The notes under the pieces were generated by a model that worked only from the letters and a program-made list of their open reading frames with translations, made no database searches and was not told the DNA's origin. The position numbers and the translations under genes were made by a program. Of a DNA stretch of 64,000 nucleotides, positions 7,710-15,902 are shown one piece after another (positions within the stretch are counted from its first letter, which is position 1; each line of letters opens with the position of its first letter). This DNA comes from Bdellovibrio sp. BCCA (lineage in GTDB: Bacteria > Bdellovibrionota > Bdellovibrionia > Bdellovibrionales > Bdellovibrionaceae): positions 682,001-746,000 of the forward strand of contig NZ_JBBNAC010000001.1 in assembly GCF_037996825.1 (NCBI RefSeq), given 5' to 3'.

Positions 7710-9446
7710 GTGGTTCTTATTGGCCACAATGGGCCTATGCTTCAGTCTTGTTTTATTACTATTGGTCTTATTCTTGGAGGCTTCTCAGCCCTGGCAGCGA
7801 CCCCTCAACGAGCCTTTATAGAGCAATTCCAAAGCTCGCGGATCAGTTTTCCCTCCGAAGAGTCAGCTATTCTGGCCGACAGCCCGGGGCGTTATCCCGA
7901 GCCTCTGAACTTCATCTTAGAAAGTGTCTTGAGCTGGATTCCTCGCGGAGAGCCGAAACTGATGAGTGCGGCCTGTTCACCAGACACATGGCAAGAGCGC
8001 ATGAAAGATCCGCGCCTTGCGGGTTCATTGCAGTTGCAAGGAGCCCTCGTTCAGAAATACTTCCAAGAGTGTCGAAGCGAATTAGAGACAGGCGACAACG
8101 GTTACTTCACAAATTTAAAAACGATGATGACGATGAAGTATGCGCCACAAACGCATCCTTTTTTACGTCGTGTTGTTGTGAATCTTCCGGGCAATGTAAA
8201 ACTCAAAGGTCTTTTGGGTTTGAAGGGAGATTTGAAGCGACGCCCTCTTGTGATTGTTCGTTTGGGAATTTTTTCGAATGTCGAAGATTTTAAACCTGAG
8301 CGCGCCTGGCTCATGATGCTGTTTGAACAATCGCCGTTCAACGTGCTTTTGCTTGAAAACATGTCGAGTTCTGATTTTGTCGCGAACAACAATCAATTTT
8401 CATTCGGCGGTTACGACGAAGGTATTCAAAATATTTTGGTCGCGCGTTTGTTGAGTGATCCCGTTGAGCCCCTTTCTCAGCTTGTCGACAGTGTGCATGT
8501 TTTTGGTATCAGTCTTGGTGGTCATGGCGTTTTATTCTCTTCGCTTTTAAACAAATACAATTCTCCTAAGAGTGGGGCGTTGATCAACAGCTTTACGGCT
8601 TTGTGTCCCGTTGTGGATCTGAAAAAAACAATGGTGGCTTTAACAGAAGGCGGAGTAAAATCAGCCTTTGTCGATCTGTGGAGTCGCCAGCGTCTGACGG
8701 GCCTTGATAAAAAACTTCCAGCGCTTGTGACCTATGACAGTTTTGCTTTTCTTTCTAAGGCCATTTCTGAAATTGCCCGCACTTATCATGGCGGCCTTTC
8801 GTATATTTCAAGTGTGCGTTTGCCGCCGGAGATGAAAGACAGCTCTGACTTCTGGGGCTTGAATGATTTTTGGAAGTACTACAAACAAGTTGAACAGCCC
8901 GTTTTGATTTATGCAACCGAGCAAGATCCAGCGGTGCCTTTCAATCTCAATTCAGAACTTATTCAAAACAAAGATTTAAAAATCGATAGTAAAAATCTTC
9001 GCGTGATTGAATTGCCGCAAGGAGTGCACTGCACGCTTCCGGTTCCCTACGATTGGCACGCAATTACGTCCCTTTTTCAGTCTTACATTCTTTCACACTC
9101 TCCCGGATTTAAAATGGTCGAGAGAACTTTGGATGTGGATTTGAGCGACGAAGAGTGGGAGGGATTTTTTGATGAAGGTTCGCGCGTGAAATTTGAAGTG
9201 CAAGAGCCTAATAAAAAATCAGGATTTGTGACAATCGAGATGGAAGTCGAAAATGCCAAAGGCAAAGAGAAGTCGATGAACTTAAGTTTGCCATTGTCAC
9301 AATTTGATTTCCGTTTTTTAAATCCAGAGCTGAGTGCTTCTGAACAAGAGATGATTGTGCGTTGGTTGAATCAAAATCTCAAACTGCGCATTCAACCTAA
9401 AAACGGCAAGTACGCTCTTAGAGCCACATGGTCTGTCGCTCAGTAA
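7710..9446 (+). CDS. Exported alpha/beta-hydrolase-like protein
   Basis: 578 residues. The N-terminus has a hydrophobic export signal ending near A-L-A-A. The nucleophile elbow G-I-S-L-G-G-H-G is at about residues 267-274, an acid candidate lies in 'IYATEQDPAVPF' near 405-410, and the His candidate in 'PQGVHCTLP' near 440, so a Ser-Asp-His triad is plausible. After about residue 460 there is an extra C-terminal domain of roughly 115 residues, rich in acidic and beta-forming sequence. The GTG at 7710 has AAGGTGAT eight bases upstream; an ATG at 7737 is an alternative without a clear site. Divergent from gdhA, and its end overlaps the next gene by 19 bases. Substrate unknown. Confidence 0.75.
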   Translation: MVLIGHNGPMLQSCFITIGLILGGFSALAATPQRAFIEQFQSSRISFPSEESAILADSPGRYPEPLNFILESVLSWIPRGEPKLMSAACSPDTWQERMKDPRLAGSLQLQGALVQKYFQECRSELETGDNGYFTNLKTMMTMKYAPQTHPFLRRVVVNLPGNVKLKGLLGLKGDLKRRPLVIVRLGIFSNVEDFKPERAWLMMLFEQSPFNVLLLENMSSSDFVANNNQFSFGGYDEGIQNILVARLLSDPVEPLSQLVDSVHVFGISLGGHGVLFSSLLNKYNSPKSGALINSFTALCPVVDLKKTMVALTEGGVKSAFVDLWSRQRLTGLDKKLPALVTYDSFAFLSKAISEIARTYHGGLSYISSVRLPPEMKDSSDFWGLNDFWKYYKQVEQPVLIYATEQDPAVPFNLNSELIQNKDLKIDSKNLRVIELPQGVHCTLPVPYDWHAITSLFQSYILSHSPGFKMVERTLDVDLSDEEWEGFFDEGSRVKFEVQEPNKKSGFVTIEMEVENAKGKEKSMNLSLPLSQFDFRFLNPELSASEQEMIVRWLNQNLKLRIQPKNGKYALRATWSVAQ

Positions 9447-10339
9447 TTAAAATTTTCCTTTTTTTGTTTTTAGTATGTGCAGCCTCGACTTCAGGGGCTG
9501 CCGAAGAAAGCAAACCCTTATGGGAGTACGGCTTTGGAGCGGGTTATGCGCAGTATGCCCATTATCCGGCGGCTGATCAGTATGCTCAGCTCTTTTTGCC
9601 TTTTCCGACCTTTCAGTATCGCGGTGAAATTTTGCGTGCAGATGATCACGAAGGTGGTCGCGCTTATCTTTTAAAAAATGAAAAGTGGTCCTTGGAGTTT
9701 TCCGGAAGTGGTTCGTTGCCGTTGGATTCTTCTGACAATCGTGCTCGTGAAGGCATGGAGAATCTTCCTTTGGTTTTAGAGGCTGGACCTCAACTGGTCT
9801 ACTCTCAAGATCACGCTTGGGAATTTAAAATCGCTGCATTCCCTTCCATTGTGATCGATGGCGCTTACATTCGCCAAAACGGCGGAAGTCTTAATCTGCA
9901 AGCGGCTTATCGTTGGGAAAAAGAAGTGGTAGGTCTTTTTGTAACTCCGCTGGGCTTAAGTGGTATTTTGACATTAAACGCGAAGGCCGCATCTCAAGAA
10001 TTTCATAAAACTTATTTTGAAGTTTCGGCGAAAGATGCCACAAGTGTGCGATCAAAATATGATGCCGTTGCTGGTTTTTTGGATACACAAGCAACATACT
10101 TTCAAAGAATTTCCAAAGGTCGCTTTACTCTTTACGCAGCAGTTTCTTACACGGATTATTCACAATCGGTGAATCGCAAAAGTCCCTTACATCGAGCGGA
10201 TTCAAACTTTGAATATGGAGTCGGTCTTACTTATGTTCTGGGTGAATCCAAACGTCAGTCTGTTCCTCTTGAAAACACAGAAGGTCTAATCAATAAAGCG
10301 ATTGAGCGTCGTAAGGAACGCCTCGAGCAGTTTCAGTAA
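9428..10339 (+). CDS. MipA/OmpV-family outer membrane protein
   Basis: 303 residues with a Sec signal (F-L-F-L-F-L-V-C-A-A-S, cleavage near S-G-A-A). The mature protein matches the MipA/OmpV family: 'YGFGAGYAQYAHYPAADQ', 'FPTFQYRGEILRADD', repeated aromatic amphipathic strands and a final barrel strand region 'FEYGVGLTYVLGESKR', but it does not end on the usual terminal Phe; a basic tail of about 25 residues follows. In E. coli MipA bridges the murein hydrolase MltA and PBP1b at the outer membrane. It overlaps the upstream hydrolase by 19 bases, so both are probably produced together as envelope proteins. Confidence 0.85.
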   Translation: MVCRSVIKIFLFLFLVCAASTSGAAEESKPLWEYGFGAGYAQYAHYPAADQYAQLFLPFPTFQYRGEILRADDHEGGRAYLLKNEKWSLEFSGSGSLPLDSSDNRAREGMENLPLVLEAGPQLVYSQDHAWEFKIAAFPSIVIDGAYIRQNGGSLNLQAAYRWEKEVVGLFVTPLGLSGILTLNAKAASQEFHKTYFEVSAKDATSVRSKYDAVAGFLDTQATYFQRISKGRFTLYAAVSYTDYSQSVNRKSPLHRADSNFEYGVGLTYVLGESKRQSVPLENTEGLINKAIERRKERLEQFQ

Positions 10340-10340
10340 G

Positions 10341-10363
10341 AAAAAGGTACCAGGTACCTTTTT
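10341..10363. terminator. Palindromic bidirectional terminator built on GGTACC
   Basis: AAAAAGGTACC, one A, then GGTACCTTTTTT: two 11-base arms that are perfect reverse complements. With A-run on one side and T-run on the other it can terminate transcription in both directions, fitting its place between convergent genes (MipA-like, plus; AlkB-like, minus). A partial copy of the GGTACCTGGT core recurs at 11280-11289. Confidence 0.7.
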
Positions 10364-10365
10364 TC

Positions 10366-11241
10366 CTAAAGCTGACTTTTAAAGAATTCGGAATGTTCCG
10401 CGAGTTTTTCCATATAACCGCGCACGTCTTCTTGGGCTTCATTGGGCAAATGTTTAAAAGGCACGATGTGTTCGTCAGGAACATAACGGAAGGTGAAGTT
10501 GATACGACGAGTTTCAAAGTTTGAAATTTCGTTCAGAGGAAAAGTGTGACCCTCTTTTTTATCCACGCGTTGCACACGATGGAAAAGGTGCTTTTTAAAT
10601 TTCTCTCCACCGAAAATTTGCAAAGAGCGATCATCAAGCCACTGTTGCAAGATCACGTTAGATCTGGACTCTGTTCCTTTGCTTGAGACAAATTGGAAAA
10701 GAGCGCGCTCACCAAAAGAAATCGAAGCCACGGGGCCTGGTTCAAAATCTTTGTGCTCACCCACGCGCGCGCAATCCAGGCGTTTGCCGTCTTCTTGAAT
10801 TTGATTTCCGTAGTAGTTAATTAGGCATGTGTTGAGATGCCAGCCACGGGGAATATCGCGCGGTTCAAAAGATTCATGAACTAGAGTTTCAATTTTCTGC
10901 ACAAGGTATTCTAAAATCGGTGGATACCCCTCGGCCTTTACACAGCGATTATAAATTCCTTTAGGCGGATGATAGTAATTCAAACAAGCAAACTGCCAGT
11001 TTCCCAACCAGTAAACCGGGCGCAACAAGGGGCGCTGTTTTTGGTTCTCAGGCGGCGGATTATTTTTGGAATAGCGCATCTCCCAGATCGGGTAGAGCGT
11101 GTTTAAATACTGAAGGATTTCTTCTTTTTCCCGAGGAGAAATGTAGCCCTGTTTATAAACCAGGCCGCGTGCGCGACCGGAAGAGTTTTCCGCTCCTTTG
11201 GGAGGGAATTTGGGCTTGTAAGATCCTTTAGGCTTAAACAT
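10366..11241 (-). CDS. 2-oxoglutarate/Fe(II) dioxygenase, AlkB-like
   Basis: 291 residues. The Fe-binding H-x-D is at about residues 160-162 (G-E-H-K-D-F-E-P), the distal His in 'KKHLFHRVQRV' and the 2-oxoglutarate/substrate-binding arginines in 'RRINFTFRYV' near 243-252, the R-x5-R pattern of AlkB proteins. 'NTCLINYYGN' before the H-x-D matches the AlkB N-Y-Y motif. AlkB enzymes remove alkyl groups from DNA, RNA or proteins by oxidative demethylation. A basic, Pro/Lys-rich N-terminal tail of about 30 residues precedes the domain. No convincing ribosome-binding site is seen before the ATG. Transcribed alone. The substrate (DNA repair or RNA/protein) is open. Confidence 0.85.
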   Translation of the reverse strand: MFKPKGSYKPKFPPKGAENSSGRARGLVYKQGYISPREKEEILQYLNTLYPIWEMRYSKNNPPPENQKQRPLLRPVYWLGNWQFACLNYYHPPKGIYNRCVKAEGYPPILEYLVQKIETLVHESFEPRDIPRGWHLNTCLINYYGNQIQEDGKRLDCARVGEHKDFEPGPVASISFGERALFQFVSSKGTESRSNVILQQWLDDRSLQIFGGEKFKKHLFHRVQRVDKKEGHTFPLNEISNFETRRINFTFRYVPDEHIVPFKHLPNEAQEDVRGYMEKLAEHSEFFKSQL

Positions 11242-11338
11242 AGAAGAAATGGTCTATCATAACTAAGGGCTTCTGCAAAGGTACCTGGTGACAGGGAGGG
11301 CTGCTTCGGATACAAATGACCCGTGGGAGGATGAAAAA

Positions 11339-12367
11339 ATGACAACCCCTGTGAAGGCGACCGTAGGTCCTCAAGAAAAAGAACTTCTTTTAAATCAGAT
11401 CCCTTTCCTTAAAGGTAAAAGAATCCTCATTATTGGAGATGTCGGTCTTGATGAGTACGTCTTGGGTCAAGTTCGCCGTATCAGCCCTGAAGCTCCCGTT
11501 CCTGTTTTGGAAGTGGAAGAAGAAGACATGCGTTTAGGCCTTTCTGCCAACGTCGCACAAAACGTCGCAAGTCTTGGTGGTGAAGCGATGCTCGTTTCTG
11601 TTGTTGGCGATGATACCGGAGCCAATCTTTTAAAAGATCTTTTTGCGAAAAATGGTGTGAGCTGGGATTACATGATTGTCGATAAGGCTCGTCCGACGAC
11701 ACGTAAAACGCGTGTGATGGCAAAACACCATCACTTGGTGCGTGTGGATTATGAGCTTCGCAAATATTTGTCTGCCGAAGCGGAAGCACGCTTAATTGAA
11801 ACTGTTGAAAAGAATGTGGCTAAAGCGGACTGCGTGATTATTGAAGACTACGCAAAAGGTGTGATCTCTCGCAATGTCGTGGAAAAAGTGTCTGCGATTT
11901 GTAAAAAGCACGGTAAAAAATTAATGGTCGATCCACATCGTAATAATCCGGGTTCGTTCTATGCTGGTGTTGATTTGATCAAACCGAATTACGATGAAGC
12001 GGTTGTTTTAACAGGCCTTGATTTTGATGATCTTCGTGACAATCCAAATAAAGTTGTTGAAGTAGGTCGTGCTCTACAAAAAATCACGGGTGCCAAAGAA
12101 GTGGTTTTGACTCGTGGAAAAGACGGAATGACGATTTTCTCCGGTGATGAAATCATGGAAGTTCCAACATACGCCCGCAAAGTTTTCGACGTGACGGGCG
12201 CCGGTGACACGGTGATCGCGACTTTGTCTTTAGGACTGGTTTCTGGTTTGTCTCTTGTTCACTCTTGCATGCTAGCAAACTATGCCGCAGGTGTGGTGGT
12301 TGGCAAAGTTGGATGCGTGCCTTGTGAAATTCCAGAGCTTAAAGAATACATCCAAACAGCTCACTAG
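11339..12367 (+). CDS. rfaE1: D-glycero-beta-D-manno-heptose-7-phosphate kinase (RfaE domain I)
   Basis: 342 residues of the PfkB/ribokinase fold. 'IGDVGLDEYVLGQVRRISPEAPVPV' (seen in two halves) and 'GLSANVAQNVASLGG' are typical of the HldE N-terminal kinase; the catalytic/anion-hole 'VTGAGDT' lies near residues 285-291. It phosphorylates heptose-7-phosphate at C1 on the way to ADP-heptose for the LPS core. The second (nucleotidyltransferase) domain of HldE is absent, so this is a stand-alone HldA/RfaE1-type enzyme whose partner must be elsewhere. Start set at ATG 11339, eight bases after GGGAGG. Confidence 0.88.
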   Translation: MTTPVKATVGPQEKELLLNQIPFLKGKRILIIGDVGLDEYVLGQVRRISPEAPVPVLEVEEEDMRLGLSANVAQNVASLGGEAMLVSVVGDDTGANLLKDLFAKNGVSWDYMIVDKARPTTRKTRVMAKHHHLVRVDYELRKYLSAEAEARLIETVEKNVAKADCVIIEDYAKGVISRNVVEKVSAICKKHGKKLMVDPHRNNPGSFYAGVDLIKPNYDEAVVLTGLDFDDLRDNPNKVVEVGRALQKITGAKEVVLTRGKDGMTIFSGDEIMEVPTYARKVFDVTGAGDTVIATLSLGLVSGLSLVHSCMLANYAAGVVVGKVGCVPCEIPELKEYIQTAH

Positions 12368-12422
12368 GAGTTTTCAAATAACATCTGGCTCCTCACAACG
12401 GGATTGTCATAGCCTCAAGGGC

Positions 12423-13955
12423 ATGAGCTTTTTGTTGTGGGGAGTTTTCATTTCTTTTTATTCTCTTGTTTCCTGCCAAAGCGTTCCTGCAAATTATAAG
12501 GTTTCAGAAAGTCATGCGCTGACCACAACGTCAGACACTTTTTTTGGTCGCCTTTTAGCACCCAGTATTGAGGCGAACCCTGGGAAATCGGGTTTTTATC
12601 CTTTGCAGGCAGGGACTGACGCTTTTGTGGCAAGACTTGAATCGGTTAGACGAGCCCAGAAAAGCCTCGATGTGCAATACTACATTTGGCACGACGACCT
12701 TGTTGGGAAAATTCTTTTCTATGAAATTTTAGCGGCCGCAGATCGCGGTGTTCGGGTGCGCCTGCTTCTGGATGATTTGCACATCGGCCAGTACGAGGAA
12801 TTACTTTTAGTTTTAGATTCGCATCCTTTTATTGAAGTGCGAATGTTCAATCCTTTCGCCAACCGCAGTCTTCGATTTTTGGACGTATTTCGTTTTAGCC
12901 AAATCAATCGTCGTATGCATAACAAAGTTTTGATTGCCGACAACCAAACGGCCATTATCGGTGGACGAAATATTGGCAACGAATACTTCACAGCGAGCCC
13001 TGATGAAAACTTCGGGGATTTTGATGTCTGGTGTTTTGGTCCGGTGGTGAAAGAAAGCTCGCAGTCCTTTGACCTTTACTGGAATCATCGTCTATCGGTT
13101 CCGATTAAAGAACTGAATAAGCGCGAGGTGCAGGGAACGGAATTGGCAAGTTTGCAGAATGACCTTAAGGCCGTTGCACAAAGCGAAGAGGCAAAACCCT
13201 ATTTAAAGGAACTCGCAGAATCTTCATTAGCAAAGAGCATCGAAAATAGAAAAGTGCATTCGTTCTGGGGAAAGGCACAAGTTTTTTCTGACTCTCCGGA
13301 AAAGGTAGCAGGTGAAAGTTATAAAAAAACTTCCATGCTCAATCAAGTGACTGCGTTGCCGATTAAATCTTCCAAAGAGATCTTCATCGTTTCACCTTAT
13401 TTTATTCCCGGAAAAAACGGTGTTGAATATTTCAAGAAAAAATCCAAGGAGGGGGTGAAGGTCACTGTTTTCACGAACTCTTTGGCCTCCAATGATGTTC
13501 CGCTTGTATTCGCAGGATATAAAAAATATCGCAAAGGTTTGCTAAAGGTGGGCGTGGAAATTTACGAAATGCGTCCGCGTATTTCGGCTCAGAAAAAGAA
13601 ATTCTCTAGCAGTCTTTCTGCCGGAGCTCGTTTAGGATTGCATGGTAAAGCGTATGTCTTTGACCGTCGTGTGATGTTCGTCGGTTCTATGAATTTAGAT
13701 CCACGCTCGGTCGAACTTAATTCAGAAATGGGCGTTTTATTTGAAAGTCCCGAGCTTGCACAAAAGTTTGTGGAGCTAACATTGAATGAACTTCCCGATG
13801 TCGCTTACAAGGTGACTTTAAACGAGGGAAAATTGCAATGGACGACTCAAGAAGGTGAAAACCAAGTGACAGTGGAATCTGAACCCGAAGCTTCCGTATG
13901 GAAGAGTTTTAAAGCGGGCTTCCTTTCCTTGTTTGTTCCCGAGAGTATGTTATAA
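12423..13955 (+). CDS. Phospholipase D-family lipoprotein (cardiolipin-synthase-like)
   Basis: 510 residues. Begins with a hydrophobic segment ending in a lipobox, L-V-S-C followed by Q, so it is probably an acylated lipoprotein outside the cytoplasm. Two complete HKD motifs are present: M-H-N-K-V-L-I-A-D with 'GGRNIGNEYF' after it (His near residue 166), and L-H-G-K-A-Y-V-F-D with 'GSMNLDPRS' (His near residue 406). This is the arrangement of phospholipase D / cardiolipin synthase proteins that transfer or hydrolyse phosphatidyl groups. Typical ClsA has two N-terminal membrane helices; these are replaced here by the lipoprotein signal, which resembles the exported ClsC/YmdC group. An in-frame extension back to 12282 lies inside rfaE1 and is not used. 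Role could be in own membrane lipids or prey lipids. Confidence 0.88.
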   Translation: MSFLLWGVFISFYSLVSCQSVPANYKVSESHALTTTSDTFFGRLLAPSIEANPGKSGFYPLQAGTDAFVARLESVRRAQKSLDVQYYIWHDDLVGKILFYEILAAADRGVRVRLLLDDLHIGQYEELLLVLDSHPFIEVRMFNPFANRSLRFLDVFRFSQINRRMHNKVLIADNQTAIIGGRNIGNEYFTASPDENFGDFDVWCFGPVVKESSQSFDLYWNHRLSVPIKELNKREVQGTELASLQNDLKAVAQSEEAKPYLKELAESSLAKSIENRKVHSFWGKAQVFSDSPEKVAGESYKKTSMLNQVTALPIKSSKEIFIVSPYFIPGKNGVEYFKKKSKEGVKVTVFTNSLASNDVPLVFAGYKKYRKGLLKVGVEIYEMRPRISAQKKKFSSSLSAGARLGLHGKAYVFDRRVMFVGSMNLDPRSVELNSEMGVLFESPELAQKFVELTLNELPDVAYKVTLNEGKLQWTTQEGENQVTVESEPEASVWKSFKAGFLSLFVPESML

Positions 13956-13962
13956 AGCCCTC

Positions 13963-14346
13963 ATGAAGACACGCACTTATAAAGTCAATTCTCAGTTATT
14001 ACCCGAAGGTTTTCCCAGAGAGTTTGATGCTCATATTTATTTCTCGGAAACTTCTTTTGAGAAAGCCCATCGGTTGCGCGAAGAGGCCATCGCGCGATTT
14101 GCAGGTCAGCGCGTGTTCGTAGGGCAAATGATTCCCGAAGCCATCGGCCCCCATCCTATTCCGATGTTTGAAATCAATTTTCCCAAAGAGCTCTTCACCG
14201 ACGTGGTCTTGTGGCTTATGAAAGCCCGTGGAGATTTATCAGTCCTCGTACATGAATTGACAGGAAACGATCTCTACGATCATACTCAAGCCGCCATGTG
14301 GCTCGGCGAAGCCGTTCCTCTCGATTATTCCGAGTTTAAATCTTAA
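13963..14346 (+). CDS. DOPA 4,5-dioxygenase-family protein
   Basis: 127 residues, the usual length of the family. The conserved pieces are in order: 'FDAHIYFSE' (metal-ligand His), 'IGPHPIPMFEINF', 'VLVHELTGNDLYDHTQAAMWLGE'. The repeated His residues are likely metal ligands of an extradiol-type fold; the physiological substrate in bacteria is not established. Start set at the ATG at 13963, seven bases after the PLD gene ends. Its last four bases overlap the convergent DEDD/GIY-YIG gene. Confidence 0.82.
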   Translation: MKTRTYKVNSQLLPEGFPREFDAHIYFSETSFEKAHRLREEAIARFAGQRVFVGQMIPEAIGPHPIPMFEINFPKELFTDVVLWLMKARGDLSVLVHELTGNDLYDHTQAAMWLGEAVPLDYSEFKS

Positions 14347-15902
14347 GACATTTCTACAATATGATCTTGGGAACGGAGTTTGTTGAGTTCCGTGTAGAGA
14401 ACGGTCATGCGGTCGTAGGTATCGACGGAGTGGTCTTTCCAAGGACACTTGCTAATGGTTTTTGGAAGGTCTTCCTTAACGATATGACCATTGTGAATTC
14501 TAAGATCAATCTTTTGTTCACCGGTGACTTGAATATGGGCATTCATCAAAGCTGTTAGCTTTTTTGTGCGCAGGTAAGTCGCTGCAGAACGGATGAAGTG
14601 TCGCTCAAACTTATCGGCGATATCTTCCGCCGTAAGTTCTGTTTCTACGTCATCATCTTCTTCGGAAGTTTCTGTTTCTTCCAAAAGCTCCTGGGCCTCT
14701 TCTTCATCTTCGTCTTTAAGTTTGCGATACCAGTTCAGTCCCACGGCCAAAATCGCACGAACGGATGTGAATTCATACATCTCAAAACCATGGCGTTCAC
14801 AGAAAAGCTGGAAGCCCTCTTTCAGAAGTTCGGCATCCAAAGGCTCATAGAACATATTTTCGTCAAAGCTTTCTGCCGCTAAGGACGCACTCAATCTTAA
14901 AATCGAGTCCAATGCCATCGCATTAGAAAAAGGCCCGATGAAATGTTCGTCGTCAGCTTCAGCGCGTGACGAAGTGAAATCACGGTTAAAAAACGCCAGC
15001 TCGCGACGGCCCACCTTTAAACTCACGTTGTAAGGAGGATTGAGTCTTTTGATCTCGTCGGTTTCTAATAAAGCAGCTTCCAACGGACTTCCTACAGTTG
15101 TGACATGCAAGTCCCAAACTTGAGTCAGCATTTCAAGCTTTCGTGTGTCGCGATTTTTCTGACCACGGAAGTAACTGTTCACGCGATCGTGCAGAGAGGT
15201 CGCCTTACCAACATAAAGAACTTCGCCCCAGCGACTCATCATGCGATAGATGCCAGGCTCTTTAGGAAGGCTCAGACGTTTTTCTTTCGGTAAAGGATAT
15301 TCGTATTTACTACGGGCTGTTTTCGGAGTTTCTTGCAGCCAGTGATGAAGTTCTTCAACAGTATGAATGCCTTTTTCTTCCAAGGCTGCGGTGAGCCCTT
15401 GCCAAATCACTTGTGTTGCTTGCACATGATTGGCGGCGCGTTTTAATTCCCCCGAAGGACAGCCAAAGTATCCAGCAAGTCCTTTAATACCGCGAGTGGG
15501 AAGATTCGGAAAAAGTCTTTTGGCAATTTCGTGAGTGCAAAGAATAGAAAATGGCATGGCCTCTTGTAGTTTTTCGTAAGCGTCCGCTAAGAACGGTTTT
15601 TCAAACTGCGCAAAGTGGATCACGGCTAATACGTCTTCGCCGACATGAGTTTTGATAAATTCTTTTAAAGAAGAAAATACTTCAGGCAAAGGACGAGCGT
15701 CCACCATGTGCTTATCGTAAATTCCCGTGATGAATTGAATACGGCGAGGAACAGGTTGATCTTCTGGTTGTTGCACCAAAAAGCTTTCAACAGTCTCGGA
15801 TTGCAAAGAGCCCCAAGCAATTTCCAAAATATTGGCAGTATCAGGTTTTGCCCCTGTAGTTTGTAAATCTAAAAAAAGAACGGATTTCTTTTTAAGACTC
15901 AT
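14343..15902 (-). CDS. DEDD exonuclease-fold (degenerate) fused to GIY-YIG nuclease
   Basis: 519 residues. Residues 1-170 have the DnaQ-like exonuclease fold, but the catalytic acids are altered: motif I reads D12-L-Q14-T-T-G (usual D-x-E-T-T-G), motif II H96-F-A-Q-F-E101 (usual Asp), motif III H159-V-Q-A-T-Q164 (usual Asp). Residues about 213-300 are a GIY-YIG domain like UvrC/Cho: 'EPGIYRMM', 'LYVGKATSLHDRVNSYF', and the catalytic Glu in 'AALLETDEIKRLNPPYN', all intact. The last 200 residues include a very acidic stretch (D-E-D-E-E-E-A-Q, E-E-D-D-D-V-E-T). Exonuclease-GIY-YIG fusions are known as UvrC-like incision proteins; here the exonuclease part is probably structural. Overlaps the helicase gene by 11 bases. 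Confidence 0.85.
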   Translation of the reverse strand: MSLKKKSVLFLDLQTTGAKPDTANILEIAWGSLQSETVESFLVQQPEDQPVPRRIQFITGIYDKHMVDARPLPEVFSSLKEFIKTHVGEDVLAVIHFAQFEKPFLADAYEKLQEAMPFSILCTHEIAKRLFPNLPTRGIKGLAGYFGCPSGELKRAANHVQATQVIWQGLTAALEEKGIHTVEELHHWLQETPKTARSKYEYPLPKEKRLSLPKEPGIYRMMSRWGEVLYVGKATSLHDRVNSYFRGQKNRDTRKLEMLTQVWDLHVTTVGSPLEAALLETDEIKRLNPPYNVSLKVGRRELAFFNRDFTSSRAEADDEHFIGPFSNAMALDSILRLSASLAAESFDENMFYEPLDAELLKEGFQLFCERHGFEMYEFTSVRAILAVGLNWYRKLKDEDEEEAQELLEETETSEEDDDVETELTAEDIADKFERHFIRSAATYLRTKKLTALMNAHIQVTGEQKIDLRIHNGHIVKEDLPKTISKCPWKDHSVDTYDRMTVLYTELNKLRSQDHIVEMS

